Of a stretch of 64,000 nt of DNA, positions 33,688-42,040 are shown piece after piece (within the stretch, counting starts at the first letter, position 1; each line of letters opens with the position of its first letter). The translations under genes and the position numbers were made by a program. The stretch is taken from NCBI RefSeq assembly GCF_000687995.1, contig NZ_JIAC01000001.1, positions 2,170,001 to 2,234,000 of the forward strand, in the 5' to 3' direction. The notes under the pieces were generated by a model. That model saw nothing but the letters and a program-made list of their open reading frames with translations, did not search any database and was not told the DNA's origin. The stretch is from Selenomonas ruminantium AC2024. Its GTDB lineage: Bacteria; Bacillota; Negativicutes; Selenomonadales; Selenomonadaceae.

Positions 33688-35508
33688 ATGAGCAATACCA
33701 GTGCAAAATACGATGTAAGTCAATACTCTGTAGACACATTACTAGGATACATCAAAGGAGGCAGTATAGCCATCCCTGACATTCAACGACCTTTTGTATG
33801 GAAAGCCAAAAAGGTGCGTGATCTCATTGATTCCCTCTATAATGGCTATCCTATCGGCTATCTCATTATATGGCACAATGAAACGGTCAAGCTAAAGGAT
33901 GGTTCCAGTGCCGTAGGGAAAAAAATCCTCATTGATGGGCAACAACGTATAACAGCACTCATGACTGCTATTGTTGGGCAAAAAATCCTCACAGAAAATT
34001 ATGAAGAAAAGATTATCCGAATTGCATTTAATCCCCTTGCCGAAAAGGATGATGAACGTTTTGCCGTCCAAACTCCTGCGCATGTGAATAGCCCCATGTG
34101 GATTTCGGATATTTCCGAAGTATTCAAACCAGATTTTGACAGTTTTGAATTTGTGAACAAATATGTTGAAAAGAATCCCACGGCTTCTGCCAAAATTGTA
34201 AATCAGGCAATTACGCATCTATCTGGCATAGCCAACTGCCAAATAGGTGCTATCACCCTCGTACCGCAGCTTGACATCAGCGAAGTCACTGAGATTTTCG
34301 TACGTATCAATTCTCAAGGCAAACGACTCAATGAAGCAGATTTTGCTATGTCGAAGATAGCCGCCGACGAAAGCTACGGCGGTAATCTTCTGCGTAAAGC
34401 TATTGATTATTTCTGCCACCTGGCTGTAGATCCGGCTTTTTATCATCATTTAGAACTGGTAGATACGGAATTTATGTCCTCTCCGTATGGGACAAAAATG
34501 AAGTGGCTGAAAGACACGAATGATGACATTTATGACCCAGAGTACAATGATATGCTCCGTGTTTCCTTCATGCACCAATTTGGCCGTGGCAAATTGGGAG
34601 ATTTGGTAAGCCTGCTCTCCGGCAGGGATTTTATCGAACGTACCTACAAAGAGGAGATTATCGCGGACAGTTTCAACAAACTGAACATTGGTATTCTGAA
34701 CTTCATGAACGAGTACAACTTTAAGCAGTTCGTGCTAGCCATAAAATCTGCTGGATTTATTTCCACTAAGCTCATCAACTCCATGATGACCATGGATTTT
34801 GCCTATACCCTATTCCTGATTTTACAAAACTCAAACGATGTGCCAAAAACTGAAATCAAGCATTATATACAGAAATGGTTTGTCCTGTCCACACTGACAG
34901 GCCGATATATCTCCTCCCCAGAATCGCAGATGGACAGAGACCTGCGCAGCATCAATGCTAAAGGCTTTTTAGAGTTTTTCCGCGAAAACGAAGAAGCTAT
35001 GCTCTCCGATACATTTTGGAGCGTACGTCTAGTGCAGAACATGGAAACTTCATCCATCAACAGCCCCTATTTCAACACATACCTCGCTGCACAGATTTTC
35101 TTAAGTGAGCACTCTCTGCTTTCCAATGCCTCAAAAGTAGAACATTTGATTACGGTTGCCGGAGATGTTCACCACATCTTTCCTAAGGAATATCTTAAAA
35201 AGAATGGATTTGATGATAAATCTCTGTATAATCAGGTAGCCAACTATACTTATCTCGACACGACAGTAAATATTGCCGTAGGTAAGAAATCCCCCAATGA
35301 CTATTTTAGTCAGGCACTAACAGCATGCAATTCCAACGACCAAAGCGGCTGGACAATAAAGGACGAGACCATCTTCTGGCAGAATTTAGATGAAAACTGC
35401 CTTCCGCACCGCATCACTACGATGACCGCAGCAGATTATCCCGATTTTTTGAAGGAGCGGCGCGTACTGATGGCCAAAAAGATCAGAGAATATTACGAAA
35501 AACTGTGA
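33688..35508 (+). CDS. GmrSD-type DUF262 + HNH (DUF1524-like) restriction protein
   Basis: 606 residues. The N-terminal DUF262 domain shows IPDIQRPFVWKAKKVRDLIDS (about 29-50) and the DGQQRIT box (83-89), a ParB-like nucleotide-hydrolysing motif. The C-terminal HNH part shows GDVHHIFPKEYL and NYTYLDTTVNIAVGKKSP (about 493-545). This matches single-chain type IV restriction systems related to GmrSD, which cut DNA with modified cytosine, typically phage DNA. Base composition is visibly more AT-rich than the core genes, suggesting transfer. It has its own promoter and ends at a two-way terminator. Anti-phage activity is inferred, not shown. Confidence 0.87.
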   Translation: MSNTSAKYDVSQYSVDTLLGYIKGGSIAIPDIQRPFVWKAKKVRDLIDSLYNGYPIGYLIIWHNETVKLKDGSSAVGKKILIDGQQRITALMTAIVGQKILTENYEEKIIRIAFNPLAEKDDERFAVQTPAHVNSPMWISDISEVFKPDFDSFEFVNKYVEKNPTASAKIVNQAITHLSGIANCQIGAITLVPQLDISEVTEIFVRINSQGKRLNEADFAMSKIAADESYGGNLLRKAIDYFCHLAVDPAFYHHLELVDTEFMSSPYGTKMKWLKDTNDDIYDPEYNDMLRVSFMHQFGRGKLGDLVSLLSGRDFIERTYKEEIIADSFNKLNIGILNFMNEYNFKQFVLAIKSAGFISTKLINSMMTMDFAYTLFLILQNSNDVPKTEIKHYIQKWFVLSTLTGRYISSPESQMDRDLRSINAKGFLEFFRENEEAMLSDTFWSVRLVQNMETSSINSPYFNTYLAAQIFLSEHSLLSNASKVEHLITVAGDVHHIFPKEYLKKNGFDDKSLYNQVANYTYLDTTVNIAVGKKSPNDYFSQALTACNSNDQSGWTIKDETIFWQNLDENCLPHRITTMTAADYPDFLKERRVLMAKKIREYYEKL

Positions 35509-35641
35509 TAGGAAAAGGATGAACCGTACTCCTCACAAACCAAGGTCATGTCCACGGCGTTACACGACAGACTGAATTACACACCAAAGCCCCAAGGGAT
35601 TCCTCATTGAATTTATTTCCATCCATAAAAAACAATTATCT

Positions 35642-35683
35642 GCAATATAAAAGACGGCAATGATTAGCCGTCTTTTATATTGC
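35642..35683. terminator. two-way terminator between the DUF262 gene and the ADP-ribosylglycohydrolase gene
   Basis: Perfect 17-bp stem GCAATATAAAAGACGGC and its complement (35642-35658 / 35667-35683) with an 8-base loop and T-rich arms, between convergent genes. The rest of 35509-35735 shows nothing I can name. Confidence 0.9.
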
Positions 35684-35735
35684 GCTTTTGAACTTGGCGC
35701 AGAACAACTACGCTGTTATGCAACATTTTTAGTTA

Positions 35736-36665
35736 TCACGCTTGCGGATTGTTGCGAAGATATTCATTCATACTGGTAAGCATTATATGGAATGCCCTGC
35801 GTTCGCCATTTACTGTCGTGATATACGTTCTCCACCGCCGCAACACATCTTTCAGTGGTTCATCCAAATAGGAATAGGCTTTATCCTTAATCCAATCTGG
35901 AATACCATAGGCAGCTTCCGCAATGCTGCCTGTTATAGCCGCCAGAGTATCGCTATCGCCACCCAGCGATACGGCATTGCGTATGGCATCTTCGAAATCC
36001 GTACTTTCCAAAAAAGCTATTATCGCCTGTGGCACAGTTTCCTGACAGGTTTCGTTAAACTTGTAGCCATGGCGAATATCAGCTAGGGTACGAGACAAAT
36101 CATAGCCATATTCCTTCTCGATATGTTCCTTAACAAGTCTTTTACATTCTGCTGGATTATCATGGATTGGTTTCTCATAATCTCCGTGATAACCACCAAA
36201 ATAATAGCGACACATGAAGATTGCATCGGCAGTTGCCATGGCTCCTTTGATGCCCTCCGGATGGTTATGCGTAACCTCCGCAGATAGTCTCGCTTCTTCT
36301 CTGCCATTTGACGGCCACATTCCCGTTCTGGCACAGAAACCGCAATCCATCACCCAAGCACAAGGGGAAACTCGCATAGCCGAGCCGTTGCCAAAGCTGT
36401 TATAAGGCTTACGATTATCCGAAAACAGCCAGGTAGCAAACCTGCCACCATAACCAGCCTTTGGGTACATCCGACCATATTTCTTCATGGCATCAATAAA
36501 ATCGTCCTTTTCGCCACCATTCATAACAGCCTCAGCTACGGCACAAGTCATAACCGTATCATCCGTAAAGAAACAATCATCTCGAAACAGCGGGAAATCC
36601 TTTGTCCTGATATTGTTCCACTCATAAACAGAACCTACGATATCGCCCACGATTGCACCTAACAT
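35736..36665 (-). CDS. ADP-ribosylglycohydrolase (DraG family)
   Basis: 309 residues. The fold removes ADP-ribose from proteins or small molecules using a two-magnesium site. Its metal ligands are visible: GDIVGSVYEW at the N-terminus, FFTDDTVMTCAVAEAV and SLGGDSDTLAAITGSIAEA near the C-terminus. The ATG ending at 36665 is preceded by AAGGAGTGG; in-frame codons farther upstream lack similarity. No nitrogenase genes are nearby, so the DraG nitrogen role is unlikely. The neighbouring macrodomain gene suggests joint handling of ADP-ribose. Confidence 0.9.
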   Translation of the reverse strand: MLGAIVGDIVGSVYEWNNIRTKDFPLFRDDCFFTDDTVMTCAVAEAVMNGGEKDDFIDAMKKYGRMYPKAGYGGRFATWLFSDNRKPYNSFGNGSAMRVSPCAWVMDCGFCARTGMWPSNGREEARLSAEVTHNHPEGIKGAMATADAIFMCRYYFGGYHGDYEKPIHDNPAECKRLVKEHIEKEYGYDLSRTLADIRHGYKFNETCQETVPQAIIAFLESTDFEDAIRNAVSLGGDSDTLAAITGSIAEAAYGIPDWIKDKAYSYLDEPLKDVLRRWRTYITTVNGERRAFHIMLTSMNEYLRNNPQA

Positions 36666-36790
36666 CGCGACCACTCCTTTCCTTGATGATTCCATTCTAT
36701 CGAAATCGAATCGTGGTTTGGTCGCTTAGCAGGCGACATTTATAAGGCCTTTAATTTTTGCCGTCCTAGTTATACGATTATATCCTCCTC

Positions 36791-37810
36791 CTAGCAACCT
36801 AAAAGCGGCTGATGGAATGTGAACAGCGTTTCATTTATGGTGAAGATGTCGTACTCCGCCCGCTGGATGAAATACTCCACGATTATATCTGCCTTACTGC
36901 TATGGGACAAAGCATAACCTGCCCGGCTGATAAAGTCTTTTGTCTCATCCAGATTTAGTTCCAATGCCACCGCAAAAGCTAACGCCGTGGATTTGCTAGG
37001 CTTATAGGCGGGGTTATTACGAATTTTCGAGAATAGCTTGCGGTCAACATTCGCTTTCTTATATACTTCGGGGTCAGTCTTGCCCTTAACATCAATCAGT
37101 CTTAATAACGCTTCTGAAAAGGTATCATCTACCTCTGCCAGCAAATCCTCCAAGGAGCTTTTTTTCTTAGACGGCAGACTTATCGCTTTCGCAACAGGGG
37201 CTTCATTCCCAAGATAAACAGTATCTTCCAGTATTCTACGCCTGTCGCAATAAACACCACGGTACTCTTCATCCAGTAGTTCTTCAATGTACCTCTCATC
37301 GATAAAACTTTGCACATCGTCAAACAAGCTGCTGGAAATCTTGAAAGCCTTATGGTCAAACACCACCAGATAGACTTCCATCTCATGGTCATGGAGAAAT
37401 TCACGTATAGCCTGTGTTGCTACTGCTATGGCAATCTCCGAAGGACAGCCATATACACCCGCCGAGATAAGCGGAAATGCTATGGATGTACATCCATTAT
37501 CCGCCGCCATCTGCAACGAATTGCTGTAACAATTGGATAGCAATCCTCGCTCATCATGCTTTCCATCTTTCCAAACCGGCCCGACTGTGTGGATGACAAA
37601 CTTAGCTTGGAGATTAAAGGCCGGTGTGATGGCTGCCATACCTGTGGCAAGCTCACCGATTTTCTTCCGCGCCGTCAGAAGTTCTTTTCCTGCCGCTTGA
37701 TGAATAGCACGGTCAACACCTCTTCCTACAATTGGTCGTGGGTTTGCTGTATTGACGATGGCATCCACCTGCATTTTGGTTATGTCGTTGCGTACGATTT
37801 CTAAGGGCAT
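36791..37810 (-). CDS. macrodomain protein with C-terminal helical domain
   Basis: 339 residues. Residues 1-165 form a macrodomain: DAIVNTANPRPIVGRGVDRAIHQAAG (ADP-ribose loop 1, with GRGV where GGGV is usual) and PLISAGVYGCPSEIAI (loop 2). Residues 210-339 are a helical domain (YKKANVDRKLFSKIRNNPAYKPSKSTALAFAVAL) that often accompanies macrodomains and looks like a small HTH-type unit. Macrodomains bind or hydrolyse ADP-ribose and its esters. It lies 125 bases upstream of the ADP-ribosylglycohydrolase gene on the same strand, probably in one operon. Confidence 0.9.
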   Translation of the reverse strand: MPLEIVRNDITKMQVDAIVNTANPRPIVGRGVDRAIHQAAGKELLTARKKIGELATGMAAITPAFNLQAKFVIHTVGPVWKDGKHDERGLLSNCYSNSLQMAADNGCTSIAFPLISAGVYGCPSEIAIAVATQAIREFLHDHEMEVYLVVFDHKAFKISSSLFDDVQSFIDERYIEELLDEEYRGVYCDRRRILEDTVYLGNEAPVAKAISLPSKKKSSLEDLLAEVDDTFSEALLRLIDVKGKTDPEVYKKANVDRKLFSKIRNNPAYKPSKSTALAFAVALELNLDETKDFISRAGYALSHSSKADIIVEYFIQRAEYDIFTINETLFTFHQPLLGC

Positions 37811-37876
37811 TAACTCACCTCCATGCTGATTGCTGTACCCAGAACCTTGCCAATAGGTTCGCGAATAAGATCGTAA

Positions 37877-38203
37877 TCATTCCACTCCTGGAAACGCATT
37901 CACATACTTGATTTTGATATCGGGGAAATTTTCGACAAACTGTACGGTGAAGTCTTCACCGCTTTCCACGAACTTCCACTCGCCAATTTTATCCGGGAAA
38001 GCTTCCCGGACCTTCACCTTCAGGTCCGGGAAGGACTCCACTACCTTGACTTTAATATCAGCAAAGTGCTCCACCACCTTCACTCTGCCGCAGAGTTTAA
38101 TCCCTTTGTAATAGCCATCCCTGTTGACAGCAGATGCCGCCATCGCCGGAAGTGTCATAGTCAACAGCAGCAGAATAGTCAATATGGCTGTACATTTTTT
38201 CAC
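37877..38203 (-). CDS. secreted protein with 11-residue F-x-D repeats
   Basis: 108 residues from a GTG ending at 38203, nine bases after GGAGGTG. A clear signal peptide (about 1-22, ending AMA-A) is followed by about six copies of an 11-residue unit of the form VKVVE-x-F-x-D-(I/L), with one variable spacer (GEWKFVESGEDF). Such short periodic units may stack as a small beta-solenoid or ribbon. I know the repeat style from hypothetical proteins but not a function. Its place in a set of ADP-ribose genes is odd, because it is exported. Confidence 0.78.
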   Translation of the reverse strand: MKKCTAILTILLLLTMTLPAMAASAVNRDGYYKGIKLCGRVKVVEHFADIKVKVVESFPDLKVKVREAFPDKIGEWKFVESGEDFTVQFVENFPDIKIKYVNAFPGVE

Positions 38204-38251
38204 GGTTACTCACCTCCAACAAAATCAACATAAATCCGCAGAAGATATGCC

Positions 38252-38782
38252 TCATTTCATTTTCAAATCCAGCAATACCTTATCGGTTTCCCATGGTGAT
38301 ATGACGGTATAGCCGATGCCTGCTCCATCCAGAACAGCCTTGATTTCATCATCCTTTACCTTGGCCCGTTCCAGATTGGTTTCCTTGCGCCCATCAATGC
38401 TGATGAATTCATCATTGCGCCGCAAGAGGTATTCCACATTGTCAAACTTGGCATGCTCATGCATGACCAGCTGGTCAAAGAGTTCATCCGGCGTATTGTT
38501 GTAAATGATATTCAAAGGCAGCGGCGAATCACAGACCGCATACTCCACGCCATAGCGTTCCAGCGTCTTGAGCCGGTGCACCTGCTCGGCAAAGAGATAC
38601 AACTGGTCCTGCACGATGTCCGTAGCGTTCTGATACCAAAGCCACTTGGCATATTCGCCGACCAATTCTGTCTTGTGCCCTTTGCGTTTCAGCTTCGAGA
38701 AAATATCTGCGGCAATGGTACTCTTGCCAATGCCAGCACCGCCGTAAAAATTAATTACCTTCAAGTTCATGCTCCTATTCAT
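38252..38782 (-). CDS. P-loop ATPase/kinase, NadR/Ttd14-like (AAA_28)
   Basis: 176 residues. Walker A is FYGGAGIGKSTIAA (near residue 13) and the acidic YAVCDSPLPLNIIY acts like Walker B. ELVGEYAKWLWYQNATD and DQLYLFAEQVHRLKTLE fit the AAA_28 group, which includes the nicotinamide-riboside kinase domain of NadR and many phage-encoded proteins. A role in NAD salvage would fit the neighbouring ADP-ribose genes, but substrate cannot be read from sequence. Two ATGs (ending at 38782 and 38770) are possible; neither has a well-spaced ribosome site. Confidence 0.83.
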   Translation of the reverse strand: MNRSMNLKVINFYGGAGIGKSTIAADIFSKLKRKGHKTELVGEYAKWLWYQNATDIVQDQLYLFAEQVHRLKTLERYGVEYAVCDSPLPLNIIYNNTPDELFDQLVMHEHAKFDNVEYLLRRNDEFISIDGRKETNLERAKVKDDEIKAVLDGAGIGYTVISPWETDKVLLDLKMK

Positions 38783-38836
38783 TCTATATTTCCGATAATG
38801 ATATTATACATCACCACCAAGCTATTCTCTAGCATT

Positions 38837-38881
38837 GAAAAAAATCAGCACCATGTTCGAATCCATGATGCTGATTTTTTC
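38837..38881. terminator. two-way terminator-like hairpin upstream of the P-loop gene
   Basis: GAAAAAAATCAGCACCATG pairs with CATGATGCTGATTTTTTC across an 8-base loop with one mismatch; runs of A and T on the outer sides allow termination in both directions. Confidence 0.75.
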
Positions 38882-38925
38882 ATTTTGAACGATTCATTCC
38901 CAACTGAAAATATAGTTACAGACAG

Positions 38926-39076
38926 CAAAAGAACCGGTATCACTCCACTGACTCCGGTTCTCGCTAAAAAGATGTAAGGAAATGGGATACTGGAAACTGG
39001 GATATGTTTCCAGAGAAGAGACCGATAGGTTTTTCCGATGTAAACCGGTGGGATATCCGGCTACTTGCCTATCGAC
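38926..39076 (-). ncRNA. candidate structured small RNA, about 150 nt
   Basis: A minus-strand transcript could begin near 39076 (TACACT at 39083-39088 as an extended -10, weak -35) and end at an 8-bp hairpin (38930-38937 / 38954-38961) followed by TTTT. Inside, 7-bp arms CGATAGG/CCTATCG (39023-39029 / 39068-39074) close a domain. Two hairpins show the identical 8-base loop ATATCCCA (39045-39060 and 38990-39013), and TATCCCAT occurs a third time at 38982-38989. I match it to no known riboswitch. It has no open reading frame of note. Confidence 0.45.
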
Positions 39077-39244
39077 ACTTATAGTGTAACACATCTATTA
39101 AAAAAAATACACCCCCTGACGCAAAAAATTTTTATTTTTATCAATTTTTCAGTCTATTACAAATTTAATCCAATCTTATATCACCATATTTGCATGGCGC
39201 AATCTCTTTAATATATAATAGAGAGTGATTTCAAAGGAAGGCGA

Positions 39245-41527
39245 GTGACAACCATGGCACTTTATCAAAGCAAAATCTTCGGCATCGTACAGGGTGTGGG
39301 CTTCCGTCCCTTTGTGGCGCGATTGGCCGCCCGTTTTCATATCTGCGGCAGTGTCTGCAACAAGGGGCCTTACGTGGAGGTCTTCGCCCAGGGAAGTGAA
39401 GCAGCGGTTGACCAATTTCTTACTGCCATCGAGCAGGAACCGCCTGAGCGGGCCTCCATCCTGAAACTGACCCGTCAAAAACTTGACCAGGCCGAAACAT
39501 ATGCCGACTTCCAAATTATTGAAAGCGCCAAGGAGCAAGGTTCCATCTTCGTATCCCCGGATATTGCCACCTGCGATAAATGCAAAGCGGAACTCTTTGA
39601 CCCGCAGGATAAACGCTATCTTCATCCCTTCATCAACTGCACCGCCTGCGGCCCCCGCCTCACCATTTTAGACTCCATGCCCTATGACCGTGAGCGCACG
39701 AGCATGGGGGAATTTCCTATGTGCCCCAGCTGTCAGGCCGAATACGACAACCCGGCCACCCGCCGCTATGATGCCCAGCCCGTCTGCTGCAACAACTGCG
39801 GCCCGGAAGTCTATCTGATTGGTGAAGAAGATGTGCGGGGAGCTGCCGCCATCACCCGCACCCGTCAAACCATTATCGCGGGCGGAATTGTGGCCATCAA
39901 GGGCATCGGTGGCTTTCATCTCTGCTGTGATGCCACCAACGATAACGCCGTCCGCCGCCTGCGAAAGTTAAAACACCGTCCGGTCAAGCCCTTTGCCATC
40001 ATGGCCCGTGATATGGCGGCTGTGGAACGGGAATGTCAGGTAGAAAACGGCCAGCAGGAAATGCTCACAGGCCATAAAAAGCCCATTCTCCTCTTAAAGC
40101 GAAAATTGACCGGTCAAATTGTGGACAGCGTAGCTCCCGGCAATCCCAAAATCGGTATGATGCTGCCTTATGCGCCTTTGCATATGCTGCTCTTTGATTA
40201 TCCTGACGGACTCACCATGCCCGATACCCTTATCATGACCAGCGGCAATCCGGCAGGCGCGCCCATCTGCCGGGATGACGACGGAGCCGTCGCTGCCCTT
40301 AGCGGCTTCTGCGATTTAATGCTGTCACATAACCGCAAGATTCGCATTCGCGCTGACGATACGGTAATGGACTGGCTTGCTGGCCAGCCTTACATGATTC
40401 GCCGCAGCCGTGGCTTTGCCCCCCTCCCCTTTATGCTGAAAAATACCTGGCAAGGAGCTGTGCTGGGCATTGGCAGCGAGCTCAAGAACACCTTCTGCGT
40501 TGGCAGTGACAACATCTTCTATCCTTCGCCCTACGTGGGGGATATGAGCGATTTGCGCACCATGCAGGCTTTGCGGGAAACCATCCAGCGGCTGACGGAG
40601 CTTCTGGAGTGCGCCCCAAAAATTGTAGCCTGCGATATGCACCCACGCTATAACACCGTCACCATTGCCAAGGAGCTTGGCCTGCCCCTGTTCCCGGTTC
40701 AGCATCACTACGCCCATATTCTCTCCTGCATGGCGGAAAATGACTACGATGCTCCCGTCATCGGCGTGTCCTTTGATGGCACTGGCTACGGCACCGATGG
40801 AACCATCTGGGGCGGAGAAATTCTGCAGGCTGATTTTAAGGGCTTTCAGCGGCTCGCTTCCATTACCCCTTTCCGTCAGGCCGGCGGCGACAAAGCCAGC
40901 CGGGAAGGCTGGCGCATTGCCGTATCTTTGCTTTACGATTTGACCGGTGACAAGGAAGAAACACGTAAGCACGTTAACTCATTAAATCTTTGCAGTGAAG
41001 CTGACCTGGAAGCCATGTTCTTCATGCTGGATAACAACATCAACACCATCAAGAGCACCAGTGCCGGCCGCCTCTTTGATGCTGTCAGCGCCATCTTAGG
41101 AATCCGCACCAGCTCCACCTTCGAAGGCGAAGCCAGCATGTATTTGGAATTTGCAGCCCGCAAATGGCAGGACGAACACAAAGATGCGCTGCCTGTTCCT
41201 GCTGAGATGAACACCGACCGACTCTTTGCCTATCTGCTGGAGCAGCGATTAAAGGGTGAGGACTCTGGCAAACTGGCCTATCTCTTCCATGCCGGCCTTG
41301 CCCGCTTCATCACTGCCGCCTGCCTGCGTGCCCGTAAAGACACGGGCTTAAATACAACAGCTCTGTCCGGCGGCGTTTTCCAAAACCTGCTGCTGACGGA
41401 ACTTGTCGCGACCTTCCTGCAGGAAGAAGGCTTCACGGTCCTGCGCCACAGCCTGATTCCGCCTAATGACGGCGGCATTTGCCTGGGACAGGCTGTGGCT
41501 GCCATGTATCATTTGAATTCTGAGTAA
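39245..41527 (+). CDS. hypF: carbamoyltransferase HypF for [NiFe]-hydrogenase maturation
   Basis: 760 residues. HypF makes the thiocarboxamide on HypE that becomes the CN ligands of the NiFe site. Domains in order: acylphosphatase (GIVQGVGFRPFVARLA, about 12-95), two zinc-finger-like units with CDKC, CTACGPR, CPSC and CCNNCGP (about 108-190), a YrdC-like domain (KPFAIMARDM, about 200-385) and a Kae1-like carbamoyltransferase domain (FPVQHHYAHILSCMAEN, about 475 on). The GTG at 39245 is spaced 6 bases after AAGGA; an ATG three codons later is an alternative. It stands about 10 kb from the hydrogenase operon, and no other hyp gene is in view. Confidence 0.96.
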   Translation: MTTMALYQSKIFGIVQGVGFRPFVARLAARFHICGSVCNKGPYVEVFAQGSEAAVDQFLTAIEQEPPERASILKLTRQKLDQAETYADFQIIESAKEQGSIFVSPDIATCDKCKAELFDPQDKRYLHPFINCTACGPRLTILDSMPYDRERTSMGEFPMCPSCQAEYDNPATRRYDAQPVCCNNCGPEVYLIGEEDVRGAAAITRTRQTIIAGGIVAIKGIGGFHLCCDATNDNAVRRLRKLKHRPVKPFAIMARDMAAVERECQVENGQQEMLTGHKKPILLLKRKLTGQIVDSVAPGNPKIGMMLPYAPLHMLLFDYPDGLTMPDTLIMTSGNPAGAPICRDDDGAVAALSGFCDLMLSHNRKIRIRADDTVMDWLAGQPYMIRRSRGFAPLPFMLKNTWQGAVLGIGSELKNTFCVGSDNIFYPSPYVGDMSDLRTMQALRETIQRLTELLECAPKIVACDMHPRYNTVTIAKELGLPLFPVQHHYAHILSCMAENDYDAPVIGVSFDGTGYGTDGTIWGGEILQADFKGFQRLASITPFRQAGGDKASREGWRIAVSLLYDLTGDKEETRKHVNSLNLCSEADLEAMFFMLDNNINTIKSTSAGRLFDAVSAILGIRTSSTFEGEASMYLEFAARKWQDEHKDALPVPAEMNTDRLFAYLLEQRLKGEDSGKLAYLFHAGLARFITAACLRARKDTGLNTTALSGGVFQNLLLTELVATFLQEEGFTVLRHSLIPPNDGGICLGQAVAAMYHLNSE
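39467..39478. repeat. TGACCCGTCA palindrome inside hypF
   Basis: Full copy at 39468-39477, followed at 39483 by a decayed half copy (TGACCAGGCC). Confidence 0.75.
40106..40117. repeat. TTGACCGGTCAA palindrome inside hypF
   Basis: Perfect 12-bp palindrome; a one-base-off copy (TGACCGGTGA) lies at 40941-40950. Confidence 0.8.
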
Positions 41528-41531
41528 AAGC

Positions 41532-41547
41532 CTTAAGTATACTTAAG
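41532..41547. repeat. 16-bp perfect palindrome after hypF
   Basis: CTTAAGTATACTTAAG lies just upstream of the promoter for the small gene at 41631; it may be an operator. Confidence 0.6.
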
Positions 41548-41554
41548 AAAACAT

Positions 41555-41583
41555 TTGTCCACAGACACGTTTCATGTTATAAT
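41555..41583 (+). promoter_or_regulatory. promoter of the small gene at 41631
   Basis: TTGTCC (41555-41560), 17 bp, TATAAT (41578-41583). Confidence 0.8.
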
Positions 41584-41630
41584 CGAATTAGAGATACTTT
41601 CCTGCCTGCACTTGCAAGGGAGGGATTGTT

Positions 41631-41909
41631 ATGAGCGGTACGAGTGGTATTGGCAGCTTTGCCTATCGCTGGAACCTAGTTGCCTCTGGCATCGCCTCGG
41701 TAGATGCCATAACGAGGACATCGGACTCATTTCACCAGAGCTCTGATAAGAACGACACCTCCGCTTCTCGTGATACTGTGGAAAGTGCTACGATTACCAA
41801 GAGGATGTCCGACGGAGCCATGATAATTTTACGTTATGATAAACGCGCCAAGGTTTCGGCCTATTCTGCAGGAAATAATACCGGCAATAACGTAAATATG
41901 ACTGCTTGA
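41631..41909 (+). CDS. small Ser/Thr-rich protein of unknown function
   Basis: 92 residues. A GGGAGGG ribosome site lies 7 bases before the ATG, a good promoter is at 41555-41583 and a terminator at 41981-42006, so it is a complete single-gene unit. The sequence is polar, rich in Ser, Thr, Ala and Asp, without a signal peptide or membrane helix; the C-terminal part reads MIILRYDKRAKVSAYSAGNN. I recognise no family. Expression looks likely; function is unknown. Confidence 0.65.
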   Translation: MSGTSGIGSFAYRWNLVASGIASVDAITRTSDSFHQSSDKNDTSASRDTVESATITKRMSDGAMIILRYDKRAKVSAYSAGNNTGNNVNMTA

Positions 41910-41980
41910 TTAACGGTTTATATTCAAGGACGGAATAAGCGGGCAGGAGTATCTCGACGAACTGTACAGCAAGCGTAAAA

Positions 41981-42006
41981 AAAAACCGGCTGAATGCCGG
42001 TTTTTT
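41981..42006 (+). terminator. terminator of the small gene
   Basis: AACCGGC/GCCGGTT stem with loop TGAAT, preceded by A9 and followed by TTTTTT. Confidence 0.9.
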
Positions 42007-42040
42007 ATTTGTTATATTCGATAATGCAAAGGAGCATGTT

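Noticed and set aside
35736-36665. DraG acting on nitrogenase
   Set aside because: No nif or draT gene nearby; family membership alone does not support that role.
38850-38868. tRNA T-arm-like string (GTTCGAATCC) in a hairpin
   Set aside because: It is the loop of a terminator-like hairpin; no D-arm, anticodon arm or acceptor pairs around it.
38926-39076. Known riboswitch upstream of the P-loop gene
   Set aside because: I find no motif of the B12, TPP, SAM, c-di-GMP, fluoride or preQ1 classes, and a terminator separates it from the gene.
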